DNA of 64,000 bases, taken from Bacillota bacterium. GTDB lineage: Bacteria; Bacillota; Clostridia; Lachnospirales; Lachnospiraceae. Positions within the stretch are counted from its first letter, which is position 1, and each line of letters opens with the position of its first letter. The notes beneath the pieces are model-generated. The model did no database searches, had not been told where the DNA came from, and was given only the letters and a program-made list of their open reading frames with translations. The stretch lies in NCBI GenBank assembly GCA_023399055.1, contig JAEWQV010000034.1, forward strand, positions 62,001 to 126,000, read 5' to 3'. Made by a program: the position numbers and the translations under genes. Below are positions 25,973 through 35,200 of the stretch, one piece after another.

Positions 25973-26659
25973 ATGTTTGTTTTAGATATGGTTTTATCTT
26001 ACTATAAATGTGCTGTATGTTTAGACAAAAATAGTCAATTGCTTGATTTATATGAAGATACAATGATGAACAGCAATAGTAAAGATTTGAATTACTATAA
26101 TTATTTTGATTATGAATTAGAGGATTTTCTATTACATTTAGTGGATAAAACAGATAATCTTTTTGATAATGAGTTTACAGCATGTATGAATTCATTAATA
26201 AGTGGATATCCTCGCTTATCTGACTTGGTTGAGTATATGCATAAAGTAAATTTCTTAAAGCCTATGCATGATAAAATGTTAGAAGAAACCTATTTAAAAC
26301 TTCCTTTTATTCATGATTGTTTTTTACCGGATTCAAGAGTTAAAGATTTATTATTTGATAATAAAAATCACATATGTATTATGAATTTAGTTGAGGTATC
26401 ATTACTTAATGATATGAGAAGAAATAAAAGTATTATGGTTGATAGTGGTGAGATTACTTTAATATTTAATAATGTCCAAAATGTGAAAGTAAAAGGTGAA
26501 TTATTACTTGACTGTTTTAAAACTGCTAAAGTATATTTTTCACATGTCATGAGAGCTTCTAAGGACTTGATAATTTTTTGCATTTTTGTTCTTGTTTCAT
26601 GGAACAGATATTTTATGTTAGAGATTAGCTGCTCTGATATTGAAGTTAAAATGTTATAG
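25973..26659 (+). CDS. Unrecognised protein, possible immunity partner
   Basis: A 228-residue protein with no signal peptide and no family recognised. It is acidic and rich in Tyr, Asp and Asn. The C-terminal part alternates beta-like strands (GEITLIFNNVQNVKV, then YFMLEISCSDIEVK), a pattern common in immunity proteins. The ATG at 25973 is preceded by AGGAAAGGA; six extra upstream codons from a GTG overlap this site. It follows the secreted protein gene directly and is equally AT-rich. A role in protecting the producer is only a suggestion from context. Confidence 0.55.
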   Translation: MFVLDMVLSYYKCAVCLDKNSQLLDLYEDTMMNSNSKDLNYYNYFDYELEDFLLHLVDKTDNLFDNEFTACMNSLISGYPRLSDLVEYMHKVNFLKPMHDKMLEETYLKLPFIHDCFLPDSRVKDLLFDNKNHICIMNLVEVSLLNDMRRNKSIMVDSGEITLIFNNVQNVKVKGELLLDCFKTAKVYFSHVMRASKDLIIFCIFVLVSWNRYFMLEISCSDIEVKML

Positions 26660-26744
26660 TACAAGAAGACTCAGGTATTGTAAATTTATTTGATAAAAAG
26701 AGACAAACAAATTGCATGAACAGCAGTTTGTTCGTAAATAAGTT

Positions 26745-26799
26745 GCATGGACGATACTAAATTTTAAAACTACAGTTTAAAATTTAGTATCGTCCATGC
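26745..26799. repeat. 24-bp perfect inverted repeat hairpin
   Basis: The arms at 26745-26768 and 26776-26799 are perfectly complementary (starting GCATGGACGATACTAAA) around a 7-nt loop. It lies just downstream of the accessory gene pair. It is much longer than a normal terminator stem and lacks a T-run. Confidence 0.85.
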
Positions 26800-26800
26800 T

Positions 26801-26825
26801 TGTATAATTCCCACAGAATTATACA
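26801..26825. repeat. 10-bp perfect hairpin
   Basis: TGTATAATTC (26801-26810) pairs with GAATTATACA (26816-26825). It is stacked directly after the 24-bp inverted repeat. Confidence 0.7.
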
Positions 26826-26828
26826 GAA

Positions 26829-26866
26829 AACCCTTGCTCTACAGAGCAAGGGTTATTAAACTTTTT
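26829..26866 (+). terminator. Terminator before rpoB
   Basis: AACCCTTGCTCT (26829-26840) pairs with the complementary AGAGCAAGGGTT (26843-26854) around a tight loop, followed by ATTAAACTTTTT. It probably ends transcription from the accessory pair and isolates rpoB. Confidence 0.7.
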
Positions 26867-26916
26867 AAATTGTAGTAACTTGTATGAATAAAATCAAAAA
26901 AATCGATAAATTTACG

Positions 26917-26945
26917 TTGACAGTTGAAAATAAGTGTGCTAGTAT
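26917..26945 (+). promoter_or_regulatory. rpoBC promoter
   Basis: A perfect TTGACA (26917-26922), a 17-bp spacer and TAGTAT (26940-26945) with an upstream TG (extended -10). It gives a leader of about 115 nt before rpoB. rpoBC therefore has its own promoter, as expected once separated from rplJL. Confidence 0.8.
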
Positions 26946-27066
26946 GAAAGATGCACTTTTGTGGTGTTATATGCCTAATTAACTATATTATAGCATATAT
27001 AAAGTAATTTGAAAAGAAGTTTTTATACAAGATTTATATTATTAAACTCAAGGGGTGAAAACGTCA

Positions 27067-30000
27067 ATGGACAAGAACAGAATGCATCCAATTAAGGTTG
27101 GTAATAACGTTAGAATGAGTTACTCCAAGCAAAAGGAAGTCCTGGAGATGCCCAATCTCATTGAAGTACAGAAGGATTCTTATCAGTGGTTTTTAGATGA
27201 GGGACTCAAGGAAGTATTTGATGACATTTCTCCAATAGCAGACTACAGTGGACATTTGAGTTTGGAATTTGTGGACTTTGCGCTATGTGAAGATGATGTC
27301 AAGTATACAATAGAAGAATGTAAAGAGAGAGATGCTACTTATGCAGCTCCTTTAAAAGTAAAGGTAAGGCTTCATAACAAAGAAAATAACGAAATCAATG
27401 AACACGATATTTTCATGGGAGATCTTCCATTAATGACAGCTACCGGTACCTTTGTTATCAATGGTGCAGAACGTGTTATTGTTAGCCAGTTAGTACGTTC
27501 CCCTGGTATATATTATTCAATAGATCATGATAAGATTGGTAAGAGATTATTTTCCTCTACCGTTATTCCGAATAGAGGCGCATGGTTGGAATATGAGACA
27601 GATTCCAATGATGTGTTTTACGTACGCGTTGACCGTAATCGTAAAGTTCCGATCACTACTTTTGTCAGAGCTTTGGGCTATGGTACCAACGAGGAAATCA
27701 AGCAGCTCTTTGGTGAAGAGCCTAAGATTCTTGCAAGTTTAGCAAAAGATCCAAGTACCTCCAAAGATCCAACCGGAAGCTATCAGGATGGTTTATTAGA
27801 GTTATACAAAAAGCTTCGTCCAGGTGAGCCTTTAGCGGTTGAAAATGCAGAATCTCTATTAAATAGTATGTTCTTTGATGCAAGAAGATATGATCTTGCT
27901 AAGGTAGGACGTTATAAATTTAATAAGAAACTTGCTTTCCGTAATCGTATTGTAGGATTTGTTTTATCAGAAGATGTAGTTGATACCTCTACTGGTGAGA
28001 TTATTGCATCCGCAGGTACACAGGTAAATGATGCTTTGGCAAGACGTATTCAAAACGCTGCAGTGCCATCTGTTATGGTACAAGCGGAAGAACGTAATGT
28101 TAAGGTTATCTCTAATATGATGGTTGACCTTGCAAGTTATGTAAACATTGATAGAAAAGAGCTTGGTATTAATGAAGATGTTTACTATCCAGTGTTAAAG
28201 AACATTCTTGCAAACAATACCAATCCAGAAGATATTAAAGAAGCAATTAAAAAAGAAATCAATGAATTAATTCCTAAGCATATTACAAAGGAAGATATCA
28301 TTGCTTCTATTAACTATAACATTCATTTGGAATATGGCATCGGTAATTCCGATGATATTGACCATTTGGGTAACAGAAGAATTAGAGCGGTTGGTGAGTT
28401 ATTACAGAACCAGTACCGTATCGGTCTTTCCAGAATGGAACGTGTTGTTCGTGAAAGAATGACTACTCAGGATATCGAAGGTATCAGTCCACAGTCTCTG
28501 ATTAACATTAAACCAGTTACTGCTGCTGTAAAAGAGTTCTTTGGTAGCTCCCAGTTATCACAGTTCATGGATCATCACAATCCACTTAGTGAGTTAACAC
28601 ATAAGAGACGTTTATCTGCACTTGGACCTGGTGGTTTGTCCAGAGATAGAGCCGGTTTCGAGGTTCGAGACGTTCACTATTCCCATTATGGAAGAATGTG
28701 TCCAATCGAGACTCCTGAAGGTCCTAACATCGGTCTGATCAACTCTCTTGCAACCTATGCAAGGATTAATGAATATGGATTTATTGAAGCTCCTTATCGT
28801 AAGGTAGATAAAACTGATCCGATGAAGCCAAGGGTTATTGACGAGGTTGTTTATTTAACTGCTGACGAAGAGGACAAATACATTGTTGCGCAGGCGAATG
28901 AAGAATTAGATGGCGAAGGATATTTCGTTGGAAATGCAGTTTCCGGTCGTCACAAGGAAGAGACTTCACAGTATGAGAAGCATAAGATCGACTTAATGGA
29001 CGTATCCCCTAAGATGGTGTTCTCCGTAGCGACAGCGTTAATTCCTTTCCTTGAGAACGATGATGCGAACCGTGCCCTCATGGGTGCGAACATGCAGCGT
29101 CAGGCGGTTCCACTTCTTCTTACCGAAGCTCCTGTTGTTGGAACAGGTATTGAAGCAAAAGCTGCGATTGACTCCGGTGTTTGTGTGCTTGCAAAGAAAT
29201 CCGGTGTTGTTGATAAAGTAACAGCAAAAGAAGTTGTAATTAAAAATGATGATAATACGAAGACCTCTTATCGTATGATTAAGTTCTCCAAGAGTAATCA
29301 GGGAACCTGTATTAACCAGAGACCAATTGTATTCCGTGGTGAGAGAATTACCGCTGGCCAGGTTATAGCTGATGGTCCTTCCACAGCGAAGGGTGAGCTT
29401 GCACTTGGTAAGAATCCATTAATCGGTTTCATGACCTGGGAAGGTTACAATTACGAGGATGCTGTATTATTAAGTGAAAGATTAGTGCAGGAGGATGTTT
29501 ATACTTCCGTGCATATTGAAGAATATGAAGCAGAGTCAAGAGATACCAAACTCGGACCAGAAGAAATTACAAGAGATGTTCCTGGCGTTGGTGATGATGC
29601 ATTAAAGGATCTTGATGAAAGAGGTATCATCCGTATTGGTGCTGAAGTTCGTGCCGGAGATATCTTAGTTGGTAAGGTTACACCTAAGGGTGAGACAGAA
29701 CTGACTGCAGAAGAGAGACTTCTTAGAGCAATTTTCGGTGAGAAGGCAAGAGAAGTACGTGATACTTCCTTACGTGTTCCTCACGGTGAGTACGGCATTA
29801 TTGTTGATGCCAAAGTATTTACAAGAGAAAATGGTGATGACCTTTCTCCTGGTGTAAATCAGACCGTTCGTGTTTACATTGCACAGAAGAGAAAGATCCA
29901 GGTTGGTGATAAGATGGCTGGTCGTCATGGTAATAAGGGTGTTGTTTCCCGTGTATTACCTGTAGAAGATATGCCTTTCTTACCAAATGGTAGGGCACTT

Positions 30001-30978
30001 GATATCGTGCTTAATCCTCTGGGTGTTCCTTCCCGTATGAACATCGGACAGGTACTTGAAATCCACTTGTCCTTAGCATCTAAGGTGCTTGGTATCGACA
30101 TTTCTACACCAGTATTTGATGGTGCAAACGAGTTTGATATTATGGATACCCTTGAAATTGCAAATGATTTTGCAAATACTACCTGGGATGAATTCGAAGA
30201 AAAATATAAAGATTCTTTAGATCCTGAATTAATGGATTACTTGGAGAAGCATCCAGAGCATAGCGAAGACTGGAAGGGCGTTCCAATTAACCGCGATGGT
30301 AAAGTAAGACTTCGTGATGGTAGAACGGGTGAATACTTTGATGGTTCTGTAACCGTTGGTTTCATGCATTACCTAAAGCTTCATCACTTGGTTGATGATA
30401 AGATTCATGCTCGTTCCACAGGTCCTTACTCCTTAGTAACACAACAGCCACTTGGTGGTAAGGCACAGTTCGGTGGGCAGAGATTCGGAGAGATGGAGGT
30501 TTGGGCACTTGAAGCATATGGTGCTGCTTATATCCTACAAGAAATCTTAACTGTTAAATCCGACGACGTTACCGGTCGTGTTAAGACATATGAAGCAATC
30601 ATTAAGGGAGAGAACATTTCCGAGCCTGGTATTCCAGAATCCTTTAAAGTTCTCTTAAAAGAGCTTCAATCCCTAGCACTTGACGTTACTGTTCTTGATG
30701 AGAGCGGTAATGAGGTGAAGATGACAGAAAGTATTGACTACGGTGATTCTGACTTGACTCCATTAATCGAAGGCGATAATAATTTCAGATATGATGAAGG
30801 CTATGAAGAGGCTGGCTTCACCCAAGCGAATGTAGAAGATATCGATTCAGATGTTTTCGATGTTTATGAAGATGAATCAGAAGATATATTGGAAGACGGT
30901 ATATATGAAGACGAAGAGGATGAGGAACCGATAGAGGAAGATGATTCCGATCTGTGGAGCGGTTCTGACAAAGAGTAG
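27067..30978 (+). CDS. rpoB: DNA-directed RNA polymerase beta subunit
   Basis: A beta subunit of about 1303 residues. The rifampicin-binding cluster is seen in SQFMDHHNPLSELTHKRRLSALGPGGL with the sensitive-type D, H and S residues. Further conserved blocks are GRMCPIETPEGPNIGL, GDKMAGRHGNKGVVS and the C-terminal GGKAQFGGQRFGEMEVWALEAYGA. The last 60 or so residues are an unusual acidic tail (DEEDEEPIEEDD). The ATG at 27067 is chosen as it lies 9-10 bases after AAGGGG; a GTG four codons earlier overlaps the ribosome binding site. rpoC begins 69 bp downstream. Confidence 0.97.
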   Translation: MDKNRMHPIKVGNNVRMSYSKQKEVLEMPNLIEVQKDSYQWFLDEGLKEVFDDISPIADYSGHLSLEFVDFALCEDDVKYTIEECKERDATYAAPLKVKVRLHNKENNEINEHDIFMGDLPLMTATGTFVINGAERVIVSQLVRSPGIYYSIDHDKIGKRLFSSTVIPNRGAWLEYETDSNDVFYVRVDRNRKVPITTFVRALGYGTNEEIKQLFGEEPKILASLAKDPSTSKDPTGSYQDGLLELYKKLRPGEPLAVENAESLLNSMFFDARRYDLAKVGRYKFNKKLAFRNRIVGFVLSEDVVDTSTGEIIASAGTQVNDALARRIQNAAVPSVMVQAEERNVKVISNMMVDLASYVNIDRKELGINEDVYYPVLKNILANNTNPEDIKEAIKKEINELIPKHITKEDIIASINYNIHLEYGIGNSDDIDHLGNRRIRAVGELLQNQYRIGLSRMERVVRERMTTQDIEGISPQSLINIKPVTAAVKEFFGSSQLSQFMDHHNPLSELTHKRRLSALGPGGLSRDRAGFEVRDVHYSHYGRMCPIETPEGPNIGLINSLATYARINEYGFIEAPYRKVDKTDPMKPRVIDEVVYLTADEEDKYIVAQANEELDGEGYFVGNAVSGRHKEETSQYEKHKIDLMDVSPKMVFSVATALIPFLENDDANRALMGANMQRQAVPLLLTEAPVVGTGIEAKAAIDSGVCVLAKKSGVVDKVTAKEVVIKNDDNTKTSYRMIKFSKSNQGTCINQRPIVFRGERITAGQVIADGPSTAKGELALGKNPLIGFMTWEGYNYEDAVLLSERLVQEDVYTSVHIEEYEAESRDTKLGPEEITRDVPGVGDDALKDLDERGIIRIGAEVRAGDILVGKVTPKGETELTAEERLLRAIFGEKAREVRDTSLRVPHGEYGIIVDAKVFTRENGDDLSPGVNQTVRVYIAQKRKIQVGDKMAGRHGNKGVVSRVLPVEDMPFLPNGRALDIVLNPLGVPSRMNIGQVLEIHLSLASKVLGIDISTPVFDGANEFDIMDTLEIANDFANTTWDEFEEKYKDSLDPELMDYLEKHPEHSEDWKGVPINRDGKVRLRDGRTGEYFDGSVTVGFMHYLKLHHLVDDKIHARSTGPYSLVTQQPLGGKAQFGGQRFGEMEVWALEAYGAAYILQEILTVKSDDVTGRVKTYEAIIKGENISEPGIPESFKVLLKELQSLALDVTVLDESGNEVKMTESIDYGDSDLTPLIEGDNNFRYDEGYEEAGFTQANVEDIDSDVFDVYEDESEDILEDGIYEDEEDEEPIEEDDSDLWSGSDKE

Positions 30979-31047
30979 CAGTCGCTGTAAAGCCTGTGAT
31001 CAATCGTTAACCGATATATAAGTTGAAGACGAAGGGAGAACCGAGGG

Positions 31048-34000
31048 ATGTCTGAAATATTAAGTAACATTCAAGAGATAACCTATGATGCAATAAAGAT
31101 TGGTTTAGCTTCACCTGAAAAAATTAGAGAGTGGTCTAAAGGAGAAGTTAGAAAGCCAGAGACAATCAATTATAGAACCTTAAAGCCTGAAAAGGACGGT
31201 TTGTTCTGTGAGAGAATCTTTGGACCCAGCAAGGACTGGGAATGCCATTGTGGTAAATATAAAAAGATTAGATATAAGGGCGTAGTTTGTGATCGTTGTG
31301 GCGTTGAAGTTACAAAAGCAAGCGTACGTCGTGAAAGAATGGGTCACATCGAACTTGCAGCACCAGTTTCTCATATCTGGTACTTCAAGGGAATCCCAAG
31401 CCGTATGGGCCTTATTCTTGACCTTTCACCTAGAACGTTAGAAAAGGTACTTTACTTTGCTTCCTATATCGTACTTGATAAGGGAACAACTGACCTTCAG
31501 TACAAACAAGTTCTAAATGAAAAGGAAAGACAAGAAGCAATCGAAAAATATGGATATAACAGCTTCCGCCTCGGTATGGGCGCGGAAGCAATCCAGGAAT
31601 TATTACAGGCAATTGATCTTGAGAAGGAGTCCAAGGAATTAAAGAGAGGACTTAAAGATTCAACTGGTCAAAAACGTGCTAGAATTATTAAACGTCTTGA
31701 GGTTGTTGAAGCTTTTAGAGAGTCTCATAATCAACCAGATTGGATGATTTTATCCGTAATTCCAGTAATTCCTCCGGATCTTCGTCCAATGGTTCAGCTC
31801 GATGGTGGACGTTTTGCTACCTCCGATATGAACGACTTATATCGTAGAATTATCAACCGTAACAACCGTCTTAAGAGACTTCTTGAACTCGGAGCACCGG
31901 ACATTATTGTTCGTAACGAGAAGAGAATGCTTCAAGAGGCAGTGGATGCATTAATTGATAACGGTAGAAGAGGTAGACCGGTAACCGGACCTGGTAACCG
32001 TGCACTTAAGTCCTTATCCGATATGTTAAAGGGTAAACAAGGACGTTTCCGTCAGAACTTACTTGGTAAACGTGTTGACTACTCTGGACGTTCCGTTATC
32101 GTTGTAGGACCTGAATTAAAGCTATATCAATGCGGTCTGCCAAAAGAAATGGCAATCGAGTTATTCAAACCTTTCGTTATGAAAGAGTTAGTAGCAAGAG
32201 GAACCGCTCACAACATTAAATCTGCTAAGAAGATGGTAGAAAGACTTCAGACAGAGGTTTGGGACGTTCTTGAGGAAGTTATCAAAGAACATCCGGTTAT
32301 GCTGAACCGTGCCCCAACCCTTCATAGACTTGGTATTCAGGCATTTGAGCCAGTTCTTGTTGAAGGTAAGGCGATTAAACTTCATCCGCTTGTATGTACC
32401 GCTTATAATGCGGACTTCGACGGTGACCAGATGGCGGTGCATTTGCCTCTGTCCGTAGAAGCACAAGCAGAATGTCGTTTCTTACTGCTTTCACCAAACA
32501 ACTTATTGAAGCCTTCCGATGGTGCCCCTGTAACTGTTCCTTCACAGGATATGGTACTTGGTATTTACTATTTGACCATCGAAAGAGAAATGGAAGGCGG
32601 AGTTCGCCATCACTATAAGAGCTTGAATGAAGCAATTCTGGCTTATGAGAATGGTGCAATTTCTCTTCATGAAATGATTAAAGTTAGAAGATCAGGCATT
32701 AATAACCAAGGTGTAGAGGAAATTAGAGCAGTTCAATCTACCTTAGGACGTTTTATCTTCAATGAAATCATTCCACAGGATTTAGGATTTATTGATCGTT
32801 CCTTAGATGAAAACTTCTTAAAACTTGAAATCAACTTCTTAGTTGGTAAGAAACAGTTGAAGCCAATCTTAGAAAAATGTATTAACATCCATGGTGCAAC
32901 AAAGACTGCAGAAATCCTTGATGCAGTTAAGTCCCTTGGTTATAAATATTCCACTCGTGCAGCTATGACCGTATCCATCTCTGATATGAAAGTACCAGAA
33001 GAGAAGAAACAGATTATGGCAGAAGCAGAAGCTACCATTGAAGATATTGCAAAAGAGTATAGACGTGGTAGAATGACTGAAGAAGAAAGATATTCAGCAG
33101 TTATTGATACTTGGAAGGAAGCAGATAAGATTCTTACTGATAAGCTTCTAAGTGGTCTTGATAAATTTAATAACATTAAGATGATGTCCGATTCCGGTGC
33201 CCGTGGTTCCGATAAGCAGATCAAACAGCTTGCAGGTATGCGTGGTTTGATGGCGGATACAACTGGTAAAACAATCGAATTACCTATTAAGTCCAACCTA
33301 CGTGAAGGTCTTGACGTATTGGAGTACTTTATCTCTGCGCATGGTGCTCGTAAAGGTCTATCCGATACAGCGCTTCGTACCGCTGACTCCGGTTATTTGA
33401 CTCGTCGTCTTGTTGACGTTTCACAGGATTTAATTATTCGTGAAGTAGATTGTTGCGAAGGTCATGAGATTCCAGGAATGGTAATTGAAGCATTCATGGA
33501 TGGAAAAGAAATGATCGAAAGCTTGGAAGAAAGAATCACAGGAAGATATTCTTGTGAATCCATTTATGATACGGATGGCAGCATGATTGTTAAGGCAAAT
33601 CATATGATTACACCGAAACGTGCAGCAAAAATCATTTCAACTGGAGTTGAAAAGGTTAAAATCCGTACAATTTTATCCTGTAAATCACATATCGGTGTTT
33701 GTGCAAAATGTTATGGTGCAAACATGGCAACTGGCGAGGCAGTACAGGTTGGTGAAGCTGTTGGTATTATCGCAGCACAGTCCATCGGTGAGCCTGGTAC
33801 ACAGCTTACCATGCGTACTTTCCATACCGGTGGTGTTGCGGGAGACGATATCACACAAGGTCTTCCTCGTGTTGAAGAGTTATTTGAAGCAAGAAAGCCA
33901 AAGGGACTTGCAATTATTGCAGAGTTCGGTGGCGTAGTTACAATAAAGGATACAAAGAAGAAACGTGAAGTTATTGTTACCAATAATGAAACGATGGAAG

Positions 34001-34902
34001 CAAAAGCATACTTAATTCCTTATGGTTTCCGTATTAAGGTTTCCGATGGCGATGTGCTTGAAGCTGGTGATGAATTAACCGAAGGTAGTGTTAATCCTCA
34101 TGATATCTTAAGAATTAAGGGAATTCGTGCTGTACAGGACTATATGATCCAGGAAGTACAGAGAGTTTACCGTCTGCAAGGTGTTGAGATTAACGATAAG
34201 CATATCGAGGTTATCGTTCGTCAGATGTTAAAGAAGATTAGAATTGAGACCAATGGAGATACAAGTTTCCTACCAGGTACTTTAGTAGATACTTTAGAAT
34301 ATGATGATGAGAATGCAAGATTACTTACAGAAGGCTTAGAGCCAGCAGATGGTAAGCAGGTAATGCTCGGTATTACCAAGGCATCCCTTGCAACAAATTC
34401 CTTCTTATCAGCAGCTTCTTTCCAGGAGACTACTAAGGTTCTTACAGAAGCAGCAATCAAAGGTAAAGTCGATCCATTGATTGGTCTTAAGGAAAATGTA
34501 ATTATCGGTAAGTTAATACCAGCTGGTACTGGTATGAAGAGATACCGTTCTGTAAAACTTGATACTGATACACCTGAGGAGTATACTCTTTCTGAAGAAC
34601 TTGAAGGTGAAGGCAGCTATTTTGAGGAATACGACAGTTTTGAATTCTCCAATGGGGATTTTGATGAAGAATCCTTATATGAGGAAGATTATGATGACGA
34701 AGGTTCCCTTGATGCTGAAGATGGAATAGCAGATATCGTTTATGATGAGGATAAGTATAAAACTCATGATATGGACGATTTAGATGATGCAGATGATTCT
34801 AGAGTTGCTTATGGAGCAAATGCTCATAATGATGGTGACTGGACAGAAGCAAAATTTAATCTAAAAGGTATTTCAGAAGATGATTACAGCGACGAAGACT
34901 AG
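31048..34902 (+). CDS. rpoC: DNA-directed RNA polymerase beta' subunit
   Basis: A 1284-residue beta' subunit. The N-terminal zinc ribbon (CHCGKYKKIRYKGVVCDRCG) is near 70-88. The catalytic Mg2+-binding loop NADFDGDQMAVH is near 458-469. The second zinc site (CKSHIGVCAKCYG) and the trigger-loop region TMRTFHTGGVAGDDITQGLPRV are present. As in RpoB, the C-terminus is a long, acidic, Tyr-rich, probably disordered tail of about 110 residues. Ends at a strong terminator. Confidence 0.97.
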   Translation: MSEILSNIQEITYDAIKIGLASPEKIREWSKGEVRKPETINYRTLKPEKDGLFCERIFGPSKDWECHCGKYKKIRYKGVVCDRCGVEVTKASVRRERMGHIELAAPVSHIWYFKGIPSRMGLILDLSPRTLEKVLYFASYIVLDKGTTDLQYKQVLNEKERQEAIEKYGYNSFRLGMGAEAIQELLQAIDLEKESKELKRGLKDSTGQKRARIIKRLEVVEAFRESHNQPDWMILSVIPVIPPDLRPMVQLDGGRFATSDMNDLYRRIINRNNRLKRLLELGAPDIIVRNEKRMLQEAVDALIDNGRRGRPVTGPGNRALKSLSDMLKGKQGRFRQNLLGKRVDYSGRSVIVVGPELKLYQCGLPKEMAIELFKPFVMKELVARGTAHNIKSAKKMVERLQTEVWDVLEEVIKEHPVMLNRAPTLHRLGIQAFEPVLVEGKAIKLHPLVCTAYNADFDGDQMAVHLPLSVEAQAECRFLLLSPNNLLKPSDGAPVTVPSQDMVLGIYYLTIEREMEGGVRHHYKSLNEAILAYENGAISLHEMIKVRRSGINNQGVEEIRAVQSTLGRFIFNEIIPQDLGFIDRSLDENFLKLEINFLVGKKQLKPILEKCINIHGATKTAEILDAVKSLGYKYSTRAAMTVSISDMKVPEEKKQIMAEAEATIEDIAKEYRRGRMTEEERYSAVIDTWKEADKILTDKLLSGLDKFNNIKMMSDSGARGSDKQIKQLAGMRGLMADTTGKTIELPIKSNLREGLDVLEYFISAHGARKGLSDTALRTADSGYLTRRLVDVSQDLIIREVDCCEGHEIPGMVIEAFMDGKEMIESLEERITGRYSCESIYDTDGSMIVKANHMITPKRAAKIISTGVEKVKIRTILSCKSHIGVCAKCYGANMATGEAVQVGEAVGIIAAQSIGEPGTQLTMRTFHTGGVAGDDITQGLPRVEELFEARKPKGLAIIAEFGGVVTIKDTKKKREVIVTNNETMEAKAYLIPYGFRIKVSDGDVLEAGDELTEGSVNPHDILRIKGIRAVQDYMIQEVQRVYRLQGVEINDKHIEVIVRQMLKKIRIETNGDTSFLPGTLVDTLEYDDENARLLTEGLEPADGKQVMLGITKASLATNSFLSAASFQETTKVLTEAAIKGKVDPLIGLKENVIIGKLIPAGTGMKRYRSVKLDTDTPEEYTLSEELEGEGSYFEEYDSFEFSNGDFDEESLYEEDYDDEGSLDAEDGIADIVYDEDKYKTHDMDDLDDADDSRVAYGANAHNDGDWTEAKFNLKGISEDDYSDED

Positions 34903-34924
34903 AGTTAAATAAGAATTAACAATG

Positions 34925-34963
34925 AGCGGGCTCGAAAACTTTGGTTTTCGAACCCGCTTTTTA
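34925..34963 (+). terminator. Terminator of rpoBC
   Basis: AGCGGG-TTCGAAAA-type arms (34925-34940 with 34943-34958) form a 14-15-bp stem with a 4-nt loop, followed by TTTTT. Confidence 0.93.
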
Positions 34964-35001
34964 ATTGAGACTAAAACCTTTACATTTGTTCAAATAGGGG
35001 G

Positions 35002-35030
35002 TTGATTTTCAAAATAAAGTTAGGTATTAT
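35002..35030 (+). promoter_or_regulatory. Promoter of phosphoglucomutase gene
   Basis: TTGATT (35002-35007), a 17-bp spacer and TATTAT (35025-35030), giving a leader of about 165 nt. The rest of the region between the rpoBC terminator and this gene shows nothing else recognisable. Confidence 0.6.
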
Positions 35031-35200
35031 AAAGCTAAATGTTTTGATGGAGATAAATATACAACTTCAACAATTCTGTCTTAAGATATTGTCATTATTT
35101 TAAATTTTTTGTTTTAAAACAGCAATCATAATAACCCATAAGACAGAGTGCAGCGATTGGATAATATTATAGTGCAATAGAAAGAATGAGGATTAAGAGT

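Noticed and set aside
28540..28700. Rifampicin-resistance changes in RpoB
   Set aside because: The D, H and S residues of the rifampicin cluster are all of the sensitive type.
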